Source of the DNA: Bacteroidaceae bacterium
GTDB taxonomy: Bacteria > Bacteroidota > Bacteroidia > Bacteroidales > Bacteroidaceae
Direction: 5' to 3'
Assembly: GCA_017617315.1 (NCBI GenBank)
Contig: JAFZWM010000048.1
Span: forward strand, 1-55,376
Length of the DNA: 55,376 bases
Position 1 is the first letter of the stretch; each line of letters begins with the position of its first letter. This document shows positions 45,213 through 54,014 of the stretch, one piece after another. The notes beneath the pieces were generated by a model, which worked only from the letters and a program-made list of their open reading frames with translations, was not told the origin of the DNA and made no database searches. Made by a program: the position numbers and the translations under genes.

Positions 45213-48053
45213 ATGGCGTTTATTTTCAGTAAATTATTCAACTTCGGCAAGACTAAGAAGTCGGCAGTTATTATGACTGCCGAGTTGGAACGTTTGTGCC
45301 AATTTGAGAATGCGCTTAATAATTTGCTGGAAAAAGATATATACATTGCTAGAAGCGATTATATGTATTTTCGTGATGAGAATGCGGACATATTCTCTCA
45401 CTTTAAGGTTCTGCGTGATAGCAAAACGCTTTACTATTATTGCCAAGAGCATGGCGTTGAAGAAGAGCGTATTATTTGTTTCCTCTCTAATTACGAAGAT
45501 TTACTTAATGATGACAAGGCACAACTTATTGTAAAACATAACAATAACTACATATCTCGTCATCTTGAATCTGAGAAACAATATCTTGATACAGTTCTAG
45601 CAGAAGTAGATCCAGATATAAAACTTGATGAAGAACAGCGAAAGGTTGTTTTATCTGATGAGGATTATACACTTGTTATAGCTGGTGCTGGTGCAGGCAA
45701 GACGACTACTGTAGCAGCAAAAGTAAAATATCTAGTAGAAAAAAAGGGAGTCCGCCCAGATCAAATTCTCGTCATATCATTTACAAACAAGGCTGTGGGC
45801 GAACTACAGGACAAAATCAACAAAGCACTGAAGATTGATTGCCCTGTAACTACATTCCACAAAACAGGTTACGCAATTCGCCGAAGACAAGAAAAAGAGG
45901 AAGGTGTAAGAATTGTCACAGAGGGTTACATGTATAATGTTGTCAATGACTATCTTAAACACAACATATTGGAGTACCCTGAACTTGTTGATAAACTTAT
46001 CCTTTTCTTTGGTAGTTACTTTGATGCGCCATACGAAGGAGAGGACCTTAATTTGTTTTTTAACTATATTACCAAAGCCGATTTTACGACTTTGCGAGGT
46101 AATATGGAAGAATATACAGAGAAGGTGATTGACCAACGTTTTGGTCGTTATGTTACTATTGCGCACGAACGTCTTCGTTCATTTCAAGAAGTGATAATAG
46201 CCAACTTCTTGTATATGAATAGCATTGAATACACTTACGAGAAAATATATCCATACAACATTCTTCGTTCTCATAAACCTTATACTCCGGATTTTACTAT
46301 AACGCAAGGAGATAAGGTAGCTTATATAGAACATTTTGGAATAACGGAAGATGGAAGAAATGACCGTTATACCCAAGAGCAACTTAATATTTATAAAAAG
46401 CAGATCAACGATAAGGTCTTACTTCACCGCGAGCATGACACAGACCTTATTTGCACTTTTTCTGCTTATAATGATGGTCGGGATTTACTTGTTCACTTGC
46501 AAGACGAACTTATAGCGCATGGTTTTGAGTTGAAAAAACGTTCTTCAAAAGAAATTTTTGAGAAAATTGTCAGTACAGAGGAAAACAAGTATATAGCGCG
46601 ACTCGTGAAGCTGGTATGCACTTTTATACAGAATTTTAAAACTAATGATTTTACAACAGAAGACTTTTCTCGATTCCGCTCAATTTCTTCTAACGAACGA
46701 ACAAAACTGTTCCTGACTATATGTGAACAATGCTATCTGGAATACAGCAAACGACTTAAGGAATATCATGCTATTGACTTCGAGGATATGATAAATGATT
46801 CTGCCCGAATTCTTAGAGAGGAAGAAGTTCAGGGTAAGAAACTCGATTTTAAGTATATCATTGTTGATGAATACCAAGATATTTCTCGGCAACGTTTTAA
46901 TCTAACCAAGGAATTGTGCAAGTTGTGCAATGCAAAAGTAATAGCTGTCGGAGATGACTGGCAGTCGATATACGCTTATGCGGGTTCTGATATTACTTTG
47001 TTTACAGACTTCAAAAAAACTTTCGGATATGGTCTGGAATTGTGTATTACCAAGACTTATCGCAATGCCCAAGAAGTTATTGACATTGCAGGGGGCTTCG
47101 TACAAAAGAATTTAAGCCAAATACGAAAGGCTCTTGTTTCCCCGAAGCATATTGACCATCCTATAGTAATCAAGACTTATACAGAAGAAGTTGATAGAAA
47201 GGAATACGAAGGTAAGGGTGGAAAGTATTTCTTGATTGGTAAATGTGTAGAAGAAATTATGGATGGATTGATAGAAAAGTATAAGCATCCCAAGATCCTA
47301 CTTCTCGGCAGATATGGCTTTGATGGGTATAATCTAACAAAATCCGCAGATTTCATCTATGACGAGAAAACTGGCTCTGTTAGATCCAAGAAATACAATG
47401 CAGACTATTTCGATTTTATGACAGTTCACCGAGCAAAGGGGTTAGGTTACGATCATGTAATAATTATCAACGCAAGGAATGAAACGTATGGTTTTCCTTC
47501 TCAAGTACAGGAAGATCCAGTACTAAAATATGTTGTTAAGGATGACCATACCTATGATTATGCGGAGGAGCGTAGGTTATTCTATGTGGCTTTGACAAGA
47601 ACGAAAAATAGAGTTTATATTGTTACTCCCCAACAGCATCCATCTGGATTCGTACTAGAATTGATTCGAGACTATCCTCAAATAAAGGTGTGCGGAGATA
47701 TAAATAAAGAAAGCCAAGAGACTATTCCAGACAAGAAATGCCCCATTTGTGGATATCCTTTACAATTTCGATATAAAAAAGCCTATGGTCTTCGTCTTTG
47801 GCTATGTACAAATGAACCCGAAATATGTGATTTTATGACAAATAATCTTGTCGGTGGAAACATGGCTATTATGAAATGTGACAAATGTCAAGATGGCTAT
47901 CTCATCGTTAAAGACGGTAAAGGTAGCGGACCTTTTCTTGGTTGTACCAATTATAAACAAGATAAGACCGGCTGCAACAACTATATTACCAAAGAATATT
48001 ATTTAAGAAAATATTTTCCGAATAAAAATAGTTTAAATTATGGTAGACCTTAA
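45213..48053 (+). CDS. UvrD/Rep-type superfamily 1 helicase with inserted nuclease-like domain and two zinc fingers
   Basis: The 946-residue protein unwinds DNA with ATP. After a 130-residue N-terminal domain come Walker A AGAGAGKTT (157-165), motif Ia region SFTNKAVGELQ, Walker B IIVDEYQD (549-556), QSIYAYAGSD (584-593), TVHRAKGLGYD (737-747) and LFYVALTRTKN (789-799). Between motifs Ia and II an insert (about 325-430) contains TPDF (358-361) and YIEHFG (371-376), an arrangement like a PD-(D/E)xK nuclease core, as in helicase-IV-like proteins. The C terminus has two Cys4 zinc fingers (Cys843/846/865/872 and Cys889/892/911/921), the second of topoisomerase C4 type. The AT-rich codon use differs from neighbours and suggests transfer. 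It overlaps the next gene by 14 bases. A role in defence or DNA repair is inference. Confidence 0.9.
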   Translation: MAFIFSKLFNFGKTKKSAVIMTAELERLCQFENALNNLLEKDIYIARSDYMYFRDENADIFSHFKVLRDSKTLYYYCQEHGVEEERIICFLSNYEDLLNDDKAQLIVKHNNNYISRHLESEKQYLDTVLAEVDPDIKLDEEQRKVVLSDEDYTLVIAGAGAGKTTTVAAKVKYLVEKKGVRPDQILVISFTNKAVGELQDKINKALKIDCPVTTFHKTGYAIRRRQEKEEGVRIVTEGYMYNVVNDYLKHNILEYPELVDKLILFFGSYFDAPYEGEDLNLFFNYITKADFTTLRGNMEEYTEKVIDQRFGRYVTIAHERLRSFQEVIIANFLYMNSIEYTYEKIYPYNILRSHKPYTPDFTITQGDKVAYIEHFGITEDGRNDRYTQEQLNIYKKQINDKVLLHREHDTDLICTFSAYNDGRDLLVHLQDELIAHGFELKKRSSKEIFEKIVSTEENKYIARLVKLVCTFIQNFKTNDFTTEDFSRFRSISSNERTKLFLTICEQCYLEYSKRLKEYHAIDFEDMINDSARILREEEVQGKKLDFKYIIVDEYQDISRQRFNLTKELCKLCNAKVIAVGDDWQSIYAYAGSDITLFTDFKKTFGYGLELCITKTYRNAQEVIDIAGGFVQKNLSQIRKALVSPKHIDHPIVIKTYTEEVDRKEYEGKGGKYFLIGKCVEEIMDGLIEKYKHPKILLLGRYGFDGYNLTKSADFIYDEKTGSVRSKKYNADYFDFMTVHRAKGLGYDHVIIINARNETYGFPSQVQEDPVLKYVVKDDHTYDYAEERRLFYVALTRTKNRVYIVTPQQHPSGFVLELIRDYPQIKVCGDINKESQETIPDKKCPICGYPLQFRYKKAYGLRLWLCTNEPEICDFMTNNLVGGNMAIMKCDKCQDGYLIVKDGKGSGPFLGCTNYKQDKTGCNNYITKEYYLRKYFPNKNSLNYGRP

Positions 48054-48582
48054 TAAGTTAAAAACCGCAAAAGACTGGATGGAGAAACTAGCCAATGGCA
48101 TTAATCCATTAACATCAGAGCCGGTAAAAGAGGATGATATTGTCAACAATGTTCATATCTCACGTTGTCTTTTCTTTGTCCGGGAAATGCTGGAAAAAAT
48201 CGAACCGTCAGAAACTGTTCCTACAAGAATAAGGCGGAAGCCTTTTTGGATGACTGTTTCTGAAGCAGAAAAGATTGTCATTTCTGATTCATGTGGAATC
48301 GTACAATTCACAAGGATTGTCAATGAGGCAATTCCTGCTGGCATGAGACCGCTATCTGTTGCTACAGTAATCAAATGGTTGCGCAATAATGGATATTTAT
48401 ATGAGGCTGAAAAAGATGATAAGCATATAACTAATCTTCCAACAGAGAAGGGGATTAAATTGGGAATTACCGTAAAGACTCAGCTAAATTTTGAAGGTAA
48501 AGAGTTCCAAAAAGTGTTTTATGATGTCTCTGCTCAAAGAGTTATGCTTAGTAATATAGAATCCATTGCTTTGTCTAAGTGA
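48040..48582 (+). CDS. Helicase-linked protein with a putative C-terminal winged helix
   Basis: The 180-residue soluble protein starts inside the end of the helicase gene (14-base overlap), so the two are translationally coupled. Its N-terminal segment, DWMEKLANGINPLTSEPVKE (about 12-31) followed by NNVHISRCLFFVREMLEKI, recalls short domains seen beside helicases, though I cannot name the family. The C-terminal part (about 100-150, RPLSVATVIKWLRNNGYLYE then PTEKGIKLGI) resembles the winged-helix end of phage antirepressors and related DNA-binding proteins. It may target the helicase to specific DNA or regulate it. Both ideas are inference. Confidence 0.75.
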   Translation: MVDLNKLKTAKDWMEKLANGINPLTSEPVKEDDIVNNVHISRCLFFVREMLEKIEPSETVPTRIRRKPFWMTVSEAEKIVISDSCGIVQFTRIVNEAIPAGMRPLSVATVIKWLRNNGYLYEAEKDDKHITNLPTEKGIKLGITVKTQLNFEGKEFQKVFYDVSAQRVMLSNIESIALSK

Positions 48583-48707
48583 ATGAATTTAAGAATTAAG
48601 GAATTATTTTGAAGATGTTTATTTCCCAAAAATTATAGAATATTCTACTCTTTTCGCACCCCATTTTATTGTTCATTCGATACTCTATTGTGGTATCTTA
48701 TAATATC

Positions 48708-48746
48708 AAAAAATGCGGTGGAGTCTCACCACGAGAGTCCACCGCA
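48708..48746 (-). terminator. Terminator of gdhA
   Basis: On the minus strand TGCGGTGGA(C)TCTC/GAGA(C)TCCACCGCA form a long stem with a 5-base loop, followed by six T. It lies between the convergent helicase module and gdhA. Confidence 0.88.
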
Positions 48747-48793
48747 ATAAAGTTATTCCTTTTTGAGAGATTTGATATTATAAAAATGTCATT

Positions 48794-50131
48794 TTATACA
48801 ATGCCTTGTGCCATCATTGCGCGAGCCACCTTCATGAAGCCGGCAATGTTCGCGCCCTTGACATAGTTGATGTAGCCGTCGGGCTGAGTACCGTACTTAA
48901 CGCATTGGCTGTGAATGCTGTGCATGATGGTGTGCAGCTGCTTGTCAACCTCTGCGCTCGTCCAGCTAAGGTGCATGGCGTTCTGCGTCATTTCGAGACC
49001 CGATGTAGCCACGCCGCCGGCGTTCACCGCCTTGCCCGGAGCGTAGAGCATCTTGTGTGCAATAAATGTGTCGATAGCCTCTGGCGTGCAGCCCATGTTC
49101 GAAATCTCGCCCACGCACAGACAGCCGTTGTCTATCAGCATCTTGGCATCGTTGCCGTCCAACTCGTTCTGTGTTGCGCATGGCAGGGCTATGTCGCACT
49201 TAACCTCCCACGGCTTCTTGCCCTCGAAGAATTTTGCTTCTGGAAACTCCTCGGCATACGGACGGCAGATGTCGTTTCCGCTTGCTCTCAAGAGCAGCAT
49301 GTATTCAATTTTCTTCTCGTCCAGTCCATTCTCGTCGAGGATGTAACCGTCTGGTCCGGAAATCGTTATCACCTTTGCTCCAAGCTCTGTGGCTTTCTTT
49401 GCTGCTCCCCAAGCCACGTTTCCGAAGCCCGAGATGGCAATCTTCTTTCCCTTTATGTCGATGCCCTTTGTTGCGAGCATTTCGTTTACGAAGTAAAGTC
49501 CGCCGTAGCCTGTTGCCTCTGGACGGATTAGCGAGCCGCCGAAGTCGATGCCCTTGCCCGTAATCACTCCGCTCCAGTCGCGTGTCAGCTTCTTGTACTG
49601 CCCGAAGAGGTAGCCCACTTCTCTTGCTCCCACGCCTATGTCTCCGGCAGGGATGTCAACCTCCGGGCCTATGTATCTGTAAAGCTCGTTCATGAATGCC
49701 TGGCAGAACCGCATAATCTCGGCATCGCTCTTGCCTCTTGGCGAGAAGTCCGAACCGCCTTTGCCGCCGCCCATCGGAAGGGTGGTGAGGGCATTCTTGA
49801 AAGTCTGTTCAAATCCTAAGAACTTCAGGATGGAGAGGTTTACCGAGCGGTGGAATCTCAGTCCGCCTTTGTAAGGACCTATCGCGCTGTTAAACTGAAC
49901 GCGATAGCCTATGTTTACTTGCACTTCGCCCTTGTCATCAACCCACGGAACTCTGAAGGTGATGATTCGCTCAGGTTCGACAAGTCGTTCAATTATTTTG
50001 GCTTTTTCAAATTCGGGGTGTTGGTTATAAACATCCTCAATAGAGAGCAGAACCTCTTCTACTGCCTGTAGATATTCTTTTTCGCCCTGATGCTTGGCTT
50101 CAAGCTCGGCCATTATCTTTTTGATATTCAT
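48794..50131 (-). CDS. gdhA: Glutamate dehydrogenase (hexameric, NADP-type)
   Basis: The 445-residue enzyme converts 2-oxoglutarate and ammonia to glutamate, a main ammonium-assimilation route in Bacteroidales. It contains the GDH signature LPMGGGKGGSDFSPRGKSDA with the catalytic Lys, PAGDIGVGAREVGYLFGQYK, and the Rossmann segment KIAISGFGNVAWGAAKKA. The start at 50131 (MNIKKIMAELEAKH) fits the family length; the frame continues upstream to 50212, but that would place the start within the promoter. NADP preference is by family similarity. Confidence 0.96.
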   Translation of the reverse strand: MNIKKIMAELEAKHQGEKEYLQAVEEVLLSIEDVYNQHPEFEKAKIIERLVEPERIITFRVPWVDDKGEVQVNIGYRVQFNSAIGPYKGGLRFHRSVNLSILKFLGFEQTFKNALTTLPMGGGKGGSDFSPRGKSDAEIMRFCQAFMNELYRYIGPEVDIPAGDIGVGAREVGYLFGQYKKLTRDWSGVITGKGIDFGGSLIRPEATGYGGLYFVNEMLATKGIDIKGKKIAISGFGNVAWGAAKKATELGAKVITISGPDGYILDENGLDEKKIEYMLLLRASGNDICRPYAEEFPEAKFFEGKKPWEVKCDIALPCATQNELDGNDAKMLIDNGCLCVGEISNMGCTPEAIDTFIAHKMLYAPGKAVNAGGVATSGLEMTQNAMHLSWTSAEVDKQLHTIMHSIHSQCVKYGTQPDGYINYVKGANIAGFMKVARAMMAQGIV

Positions 50132-50214
50132 AACTACAATTTTTATATAAGGTTTTGTATTTGCAATGATAATATGTAAAGCACTTGGTTGCACTTTGTT
50201 ATATATCGTCAATG

Positions 50215-50246
50215 CAAATATATGTTAAAAAATGTTATACGCCAAA
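50215..50246 (-). promoter_or_regulatory. Promoter of gdhA
   Basis: On the minus strand TTTG (50246-50243) and TATATTTG (50222-50215) are separated by 20 bp. This complete -33/-7 pair would give a leader of about 75 bases. Confidence 0.72.
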
Positions 50247-50330
50247 ATAAAACGTAAGTAATTTTTATGTTTTACAACCGTTTATGCAGGATGGTGGTTG
50301 CAAAATGTAAGCAAAAGTAGGGACGAACGC

Positions 50331-51305
50331 TTATTTTTGATTGCCTTTTAAGATTCCACGGTAGTAATATCCGCAATAAATTGGATAATACAACGCTCTT
50401 GCTATTGCAACAAAATGTCTTTTTTCTTCGGTGTGAAACAGGTTGTTTCGGTGTTTTACACAGAAGAATGAGAATTTTATCATGTTAAACAGACCTTTTT
50501 TCTGCTGGTAATGAGCCATCTCGATGGCTGTCTTTTTGTCAGCCGTATCGAACGGAAGAGCCGAAAGCATCTCCTCGATGGCAGCAAAACGCTCGATGAT
50601 GTGGCGTTTCAGGGCGCGTCGGTTTATGATGAGCATAAGCATCGTGCCCAGTTCCTTCTTTAGTCCGAACTTGCTGCTTGTGGGCTTGGTGGCGGTAGAT
50701 GCGTCGGCATGTCGGCGGAAATTTACCAGCACCTTATCAATATATACAATATCGTTGTTGGCTGCCGCAATCATTTGCAGTTGCCAGTCGTACATGTATT
50801 TGTATTTAGGTGTTGTGCCCAGATAGTCGAGAATCTTTCGGTTTATGAGCATCGTATGTCCGGCAAGCTCGCCCAGATAGCAGAGACGCAGGATGTGATA
50901 GTTAGGCTTTCGGCTGTCCCAGATTACCGGAAATCCGTCGGAAGAGAAAGGCTTGCTCTGTCCCGAGCAAAGAAGGTGAGTGTCTATCGCCTGCATCTGC
51001 CACTCAATTTTCTGTGGCTCCCAGATGTCGTCTTGGTCGGCAATGGCAATAAATTCGCCCTCGGCCTTGTGCAGGGCAGAGAAGAAGTTGTTGTTTATGC
51101 CGTGCGCTCCGTCGTTGTGTATAAGTCTGATTATCGGATTCTGTGCGGCATATTCGCTCACGATGTCGCAAGTGCCGTCGGTAGAGCCGTCGTCCTGAAC
51201 GATAATCTCGTGCAGCGGATAAGTCTGCTTCAGCAGCGACTCAATCTGCTCTCTTATGTAGCGCGCTCCGTTGTAGGTGCACATCACGACCGATACTTTC
51301 TTCAT
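50331..51305 (-). CDS. Family 2 glycosyltransferase (rhamnosyltransferase-like)
   Basis: The 324-residue GT-A enzyme starts at the ATG overlapping the flippase stop (ATGA). It shows VSVVMCTYNGARYIREQIES, IIVQDDGSTDGTCDIV and the DXD-like IAIADQDDIWEPQKIEWQ. The C-terminal part is basic and helical, and may sit on the membrane. The acceptor is probably the same surface glycan exported by the flippase. The 22 codons upstream in frame lie inside the flippase gene and are not needed. Confidence 0.92.
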   Translation of the reverse strand: MKKVSVVMCTYNGARYIREQIESLLKQTYPLHEIIVQDDGSTDGTCDIVSEYAAQNPIIRLIHNDGAHGINNNFFSALHKAEGEFIAIADQDDIWEPQKIEWQMQAIDTHLLCSGQSKPFSSDGFPVIWDSRKPNYHILRLCYLGELAGHTMLINRKILDYLGTTPKYKYMYDWQLQMIAAANNDIVYIDKVLVNFRRHADASTATKPTSSKFGLKKELGTMLMLIINRRALKRHIIERFAAIEEMLSALPFDTADKKTAIEMAHYQQKKGLFNMIKFSFFCVKHRNNLFHTEEKRHFVAIARALYYPIYCGYYYRGILKGNQK

Positions 51306-52744
51306 TTCTTTCTTATTTTTTGCATTGCGAATTCTATGCCTTCGTTCAGTTCGGGTATTCTGAAAATCCACAGAAGTGCGGTGTAGGCCGATGCTCCGAC
51401 GATTATCTTAACGCCCAGCATGATGTAAATGTTGCCGATGGCCATGCCCGAATAGTAGGCAGCCGTCATGGCGATGGCTGCAAGCGCGAAGAATCGGCAC
51501 ACGTCGGCAATCGTTCCCCAAAGCGGAAGTCCTATCTCGCGGTTAACAAAATGATGCCACACAAAAATCCACGCTATGTTTATGCAGATAAAGGCATAGA
51601 GCATCGTCTTCAGTCCCATAGGGTAGGTTATGAGCGCGATGCTCAGCTGCGTAACGCTTATGGCGATGGTGTTGTATAGGAAGATGTCCGACTTTCCCTT
51701 TGCCACGATGAGGTTTGAATAAAGCGTGGTTATAGGGATGAACACTCCGCCGATGCACAGAATCTGCATCATCTTTGCACTTTCTGCCCACGCGCTTCCG
51801 ATGGCAATCTCAATCAGTTCGGGCGCGATGATAGACAGGCCGAGCATTGCCGGACAGGCAACGAAGGCGGCAAACCTCAGCATCTTTCTGAATACGCGCG
51901 CCTGACGCTCGTTGTCGCCCTCTACGTTGGCAAGTACAGGCTGCGCCACTTGGTTCATCATTCCTGTTATGAACGAGTGCCCCATGGTGTTCCACTTGTT
52001 TGCCTGAGTGTAGTTTCCCACCTCCTTTTCGGAATAGAATTTTCCGAGGATGACCGTGAAGATGTTGTTGTTTATGTGGTTGAAGATGTTGGTAAACAGA
52101 ATCTTACAGCTGAATCCAATCATCTTTTTCAGCGGACTGAAATCAATCCTGAACGATGGCATGAACTTGGCAAAATGCCATGCAAAAGCCGTGGTTATGC
52201 TGATGTATATGATGTTCTGCGTAACGATTCCCCAATACGAAAATCCGCAGAAAGCCATCGTAACGCCCGAAATGCCCGAGACGACCATGGCGAAGAACGT
52301 GGCTATGGTGCGCTGCTTTACCATCAGATTCTTGAAAAGATAGGCATAGTGCGCGGTGCTGAGGCTGGCAATAACGAAGCTGATGAACGAATATCTTGCC
52401 AGAGCCGTAAGCTCGGGAGTGTGAAAGAAATCGGCTATCAGCGGAGCGGCGGCAAACAGTATGGAATAGATTACGATGCTCGTGAGGCAGCTGAACCAGA
52501 ACACGGCGTTGTAATCCTCGTGCCTTACTTCCTTCTTGTTTACAATGGCGGCAATGAATCCGCTTTCCTGAATGCTTCCGGCTATGAGCGAGAATATGGT
52601 TAGCATTCCCACCATTCCGTATTCCGATGGTGAGAGCAGTCGGCCGAGGAATATTCCGAACACCAGATTGAGCAGCTGCTGTATTCCGTTGCTCAGTCCG
52701 CCCCAAAACAGACCTTTTGCTGTCTTTTCCTTTAGAGATTCCAA
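51302..52744 (-). CDS. Polysaccharide flippase (Wzx/MATE-like)
   Basis: The 480-residue membrane protein has about 12-14 helices and flips undecaprenyl-linked oligosaccharide to the periplasm. The N-terminal KTAKGLFWGGLSNGIQQLLN and FLGRLLSPSEYGMVGMLTIF segments are typical of the WzxC-type lipopolysaccharide exporter family. It forms a two-gene operon with the GT2 gene by an ATGA overlap. No polymerase or chain-length regulator is in the window. Confidence 0.93.
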   Translation of the reverse strand: MESLKEKTAKGLFWGGLSNGIQQLLNLVFGIFLGRLLSPSEYGMVGMLTIFSLIAGSIQESGFIAAIVNKKEVRHEDYNAVFWFSCLTSIVIYSILFAAAPLIADFFHTPELTALARYSFISFVIASLSTAHYAYLFKNLMVKQRTIATFFAMVVSGISGVTMAFCGFSYWGIVTQNIIYISITTAFAWHFAKFMPSFRIDFSPLKKMIGFSCKILFTNIFNHINNNIFTVILGKFYSEKEVGNYTQANKWNTMGHSFITGMMNQVAQPVLANVEGDNERQARVFRKMLRFAAFVACPAMLGLSIIAPELIEIAIGSAWAESAKMMQILCIGGVFIPITTLYSNLIVAKGKSDIFLYNTIAISVTQLSIALITYPMGLKTMLYAFICINIAWIFVWHHFVNREIGLPLWGTIADVCRFFALAAIAMTAAYYSGMAIGNIYIMLGVKIIVGASAYTALLWIFRIPELNEGIEFAMQKIRKK

Positions 52745-52783
52745 TTATCTATATGTTTTCTGTATATTTATTATAGTAGGTGG

Positions 52784-52791
52784 CAAAACTA
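52784..52791 (-). promoter_or_regulatory. -7 promoter box of the flippase-GT2 operon
   Basis: On the minus strand TAGTTTTG matches TAnnTTTG about 40 bases before the start at 52744. It is back-to-back with the promoter at 52856. Confidence 0.6.
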
Positions 52792-52855
52792 CAATTTTTT
52801 ATTCTAAAAAGCATAAAAAACGGCTGTTTTTCGTACGATTCTCGCTTACAAAGCA

Positions 52856-52863
52856 TATCTTTG
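52856..52863 (+). promoter_or_regulatory. -7 promoter box of the hydrolase-HAD fusion gene
   Basis: TATCTTTG matches TAnnTTTG and ends 24 bases before the ATG at 52888. It lies inside the longer frame from 52780, so that start is unlikely. Confidence 0.65.
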
Positions 52864-52887
52864 CACGGAAAAACAAAAAACGATATT

Positions 52888-53976
52888 ATGGAGCTGATAT
52901 ACCAACGCCCCGAACTGATGAAGGGCAAGACAATACTTTACGTTCACGGTTTTGCATCGTCGGGAGCATCGGGCACAGTAAAGAATCTGCGCAACATGCT
53001 GCCAAACACGCGTGTCGTTGCGCCCGACCTGCCTCTCAACGCGCACGAGGCGATGGACTTGCTGCATAATATCTGCGAGACAGAAAAGCCCGACCTCATC
53101 ATCGGAACATCGATGGGCGGAATGTATGCCGAGCAGCTCTACGGATTCGACCGCATCCTTGTAAACCCGGCGTTCCAGATAGGCGAGACGCTGAAGACCC
53201 TGCACGGCATGGGCAAGCAGAAATGGCTCAATCCGCGCGAGGACGGAGCAACCGAGTTCTTCGTAACTCAGGATGAGGCCGATGCCTTTAAGGAGGTGGC
53301 ATCGCATTGCTTCGAGAAGGTTGATGAGGATGAGCGCAGAACGCGCGTCTACGGACTGTTCGGCGACAAAGACCCCGTGGTTCACACGTTCGATATGTTC
53401 GCGTCGCACTATATAAACGGTATCGTGTTCGATGGCGAGCATCGCCTGAACGACAGCGTGCTGATAAACTCGGTATTCCCGATAATCAACTGGATTGACG
53501 ACCGTCAGGAAGGGCGCAGCAAGCCGGTTCTGTATATCGACATGGACGGCGTTCTTGCCGACTTCGACAACGGCTGGCGCAAGATTAAGGACGAGGCTCT
53601 GCTCGAACAGTACAAAGGCAGAGTATATGACATTCCGGGATTCTTTGCCAATCTCGACCCAATGCCGAGCGCAGTAAAGGCTTTCCGCTATCTGTCCGAG
53701 CATTACGATACTTACATTCTTACAAGTCCGCCTTTCAGCAATCCTTCGGCATGGTCGGACAAGCTGACGTGGGTGCAGAAGCATCTGGGAGTGGGCTCTT
53801 TCCGACGCCTTATCGTTAGCCACCACAAGGAACTGAACTTCGGCGATTACCTTATCGACGACCGCGACGTGAACGGAGCCGACAAATTTATGGGTACGTT
53901 CATCAAGTTTGGCGAAGATCCTTTCAAGACGTGGGACGATATCATCGTCTTCTTTGAACGGCTCGGCGGACAGTAG
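52888..53976 (+). CDS. Fusion of a YqiA-type alpha/beta hydrolase and a 5'-nucleotidase-like HAD domain
   Basis: The 362-residue cytoplasmic protein has two parts. Residues 1-200 are an alpha/beta hydrolase of the YqiA/UPF0227 type: TILYVHGFASSGASG (15-29), the nucleophile Ser75 in GTSMGGMY, a likely acid Asp160 or Asp162 in LFGDKDP, and His185 in DGEHRL. Residues 211-362 form a HAD-family domain of the deoxyribonucleotidase type: VLYIDMDGVLADFDNGW with catalytic Asp218 and Asp220, then YILTSPP (motif II) and LIDDRDVNGADKF (motif IV). Both sets of catalytic residues are intact. It could hydrolyse an ester and a phosphate of related compounds. Its substrate is unknown. Confidence 0.85.
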   Translation: MELIYQRPELMKGKTILYVHGFASSGASGTVKNLRNMLPNTRVVAPDLPLNAHEAMDLLHNICETEKPDLIIGTSMGGMYAEQLYGFDRILVNPAFQIGETLKTLHGMGKQKWLNPREDGATEFFVTQDEADAFKEVASHCFEKVDEDERRTRVYGLFGDKDPVVHTFDMFASHYINGIVFDGEHRLNDSVLINSVFPIINWIDDRQEGRSKPVLYIDMDGVLADFDNGWRKIKDEALLEQYKGRVYDIPGFFANLDPMPSAVKAFRYLSEHYDTYILTSPPFSNPSAWSDKLTWVQKHLGVGSFRRLIVSHHKELNFGDYLIDDRDVNGADKFMGTFIKFGEDPFKTWDDIIVFFERLGGQ

Positions 53977-54014
53977 AGACTTTTTTTGAAAACATAATCA
54001 ACACAAAACGACTT

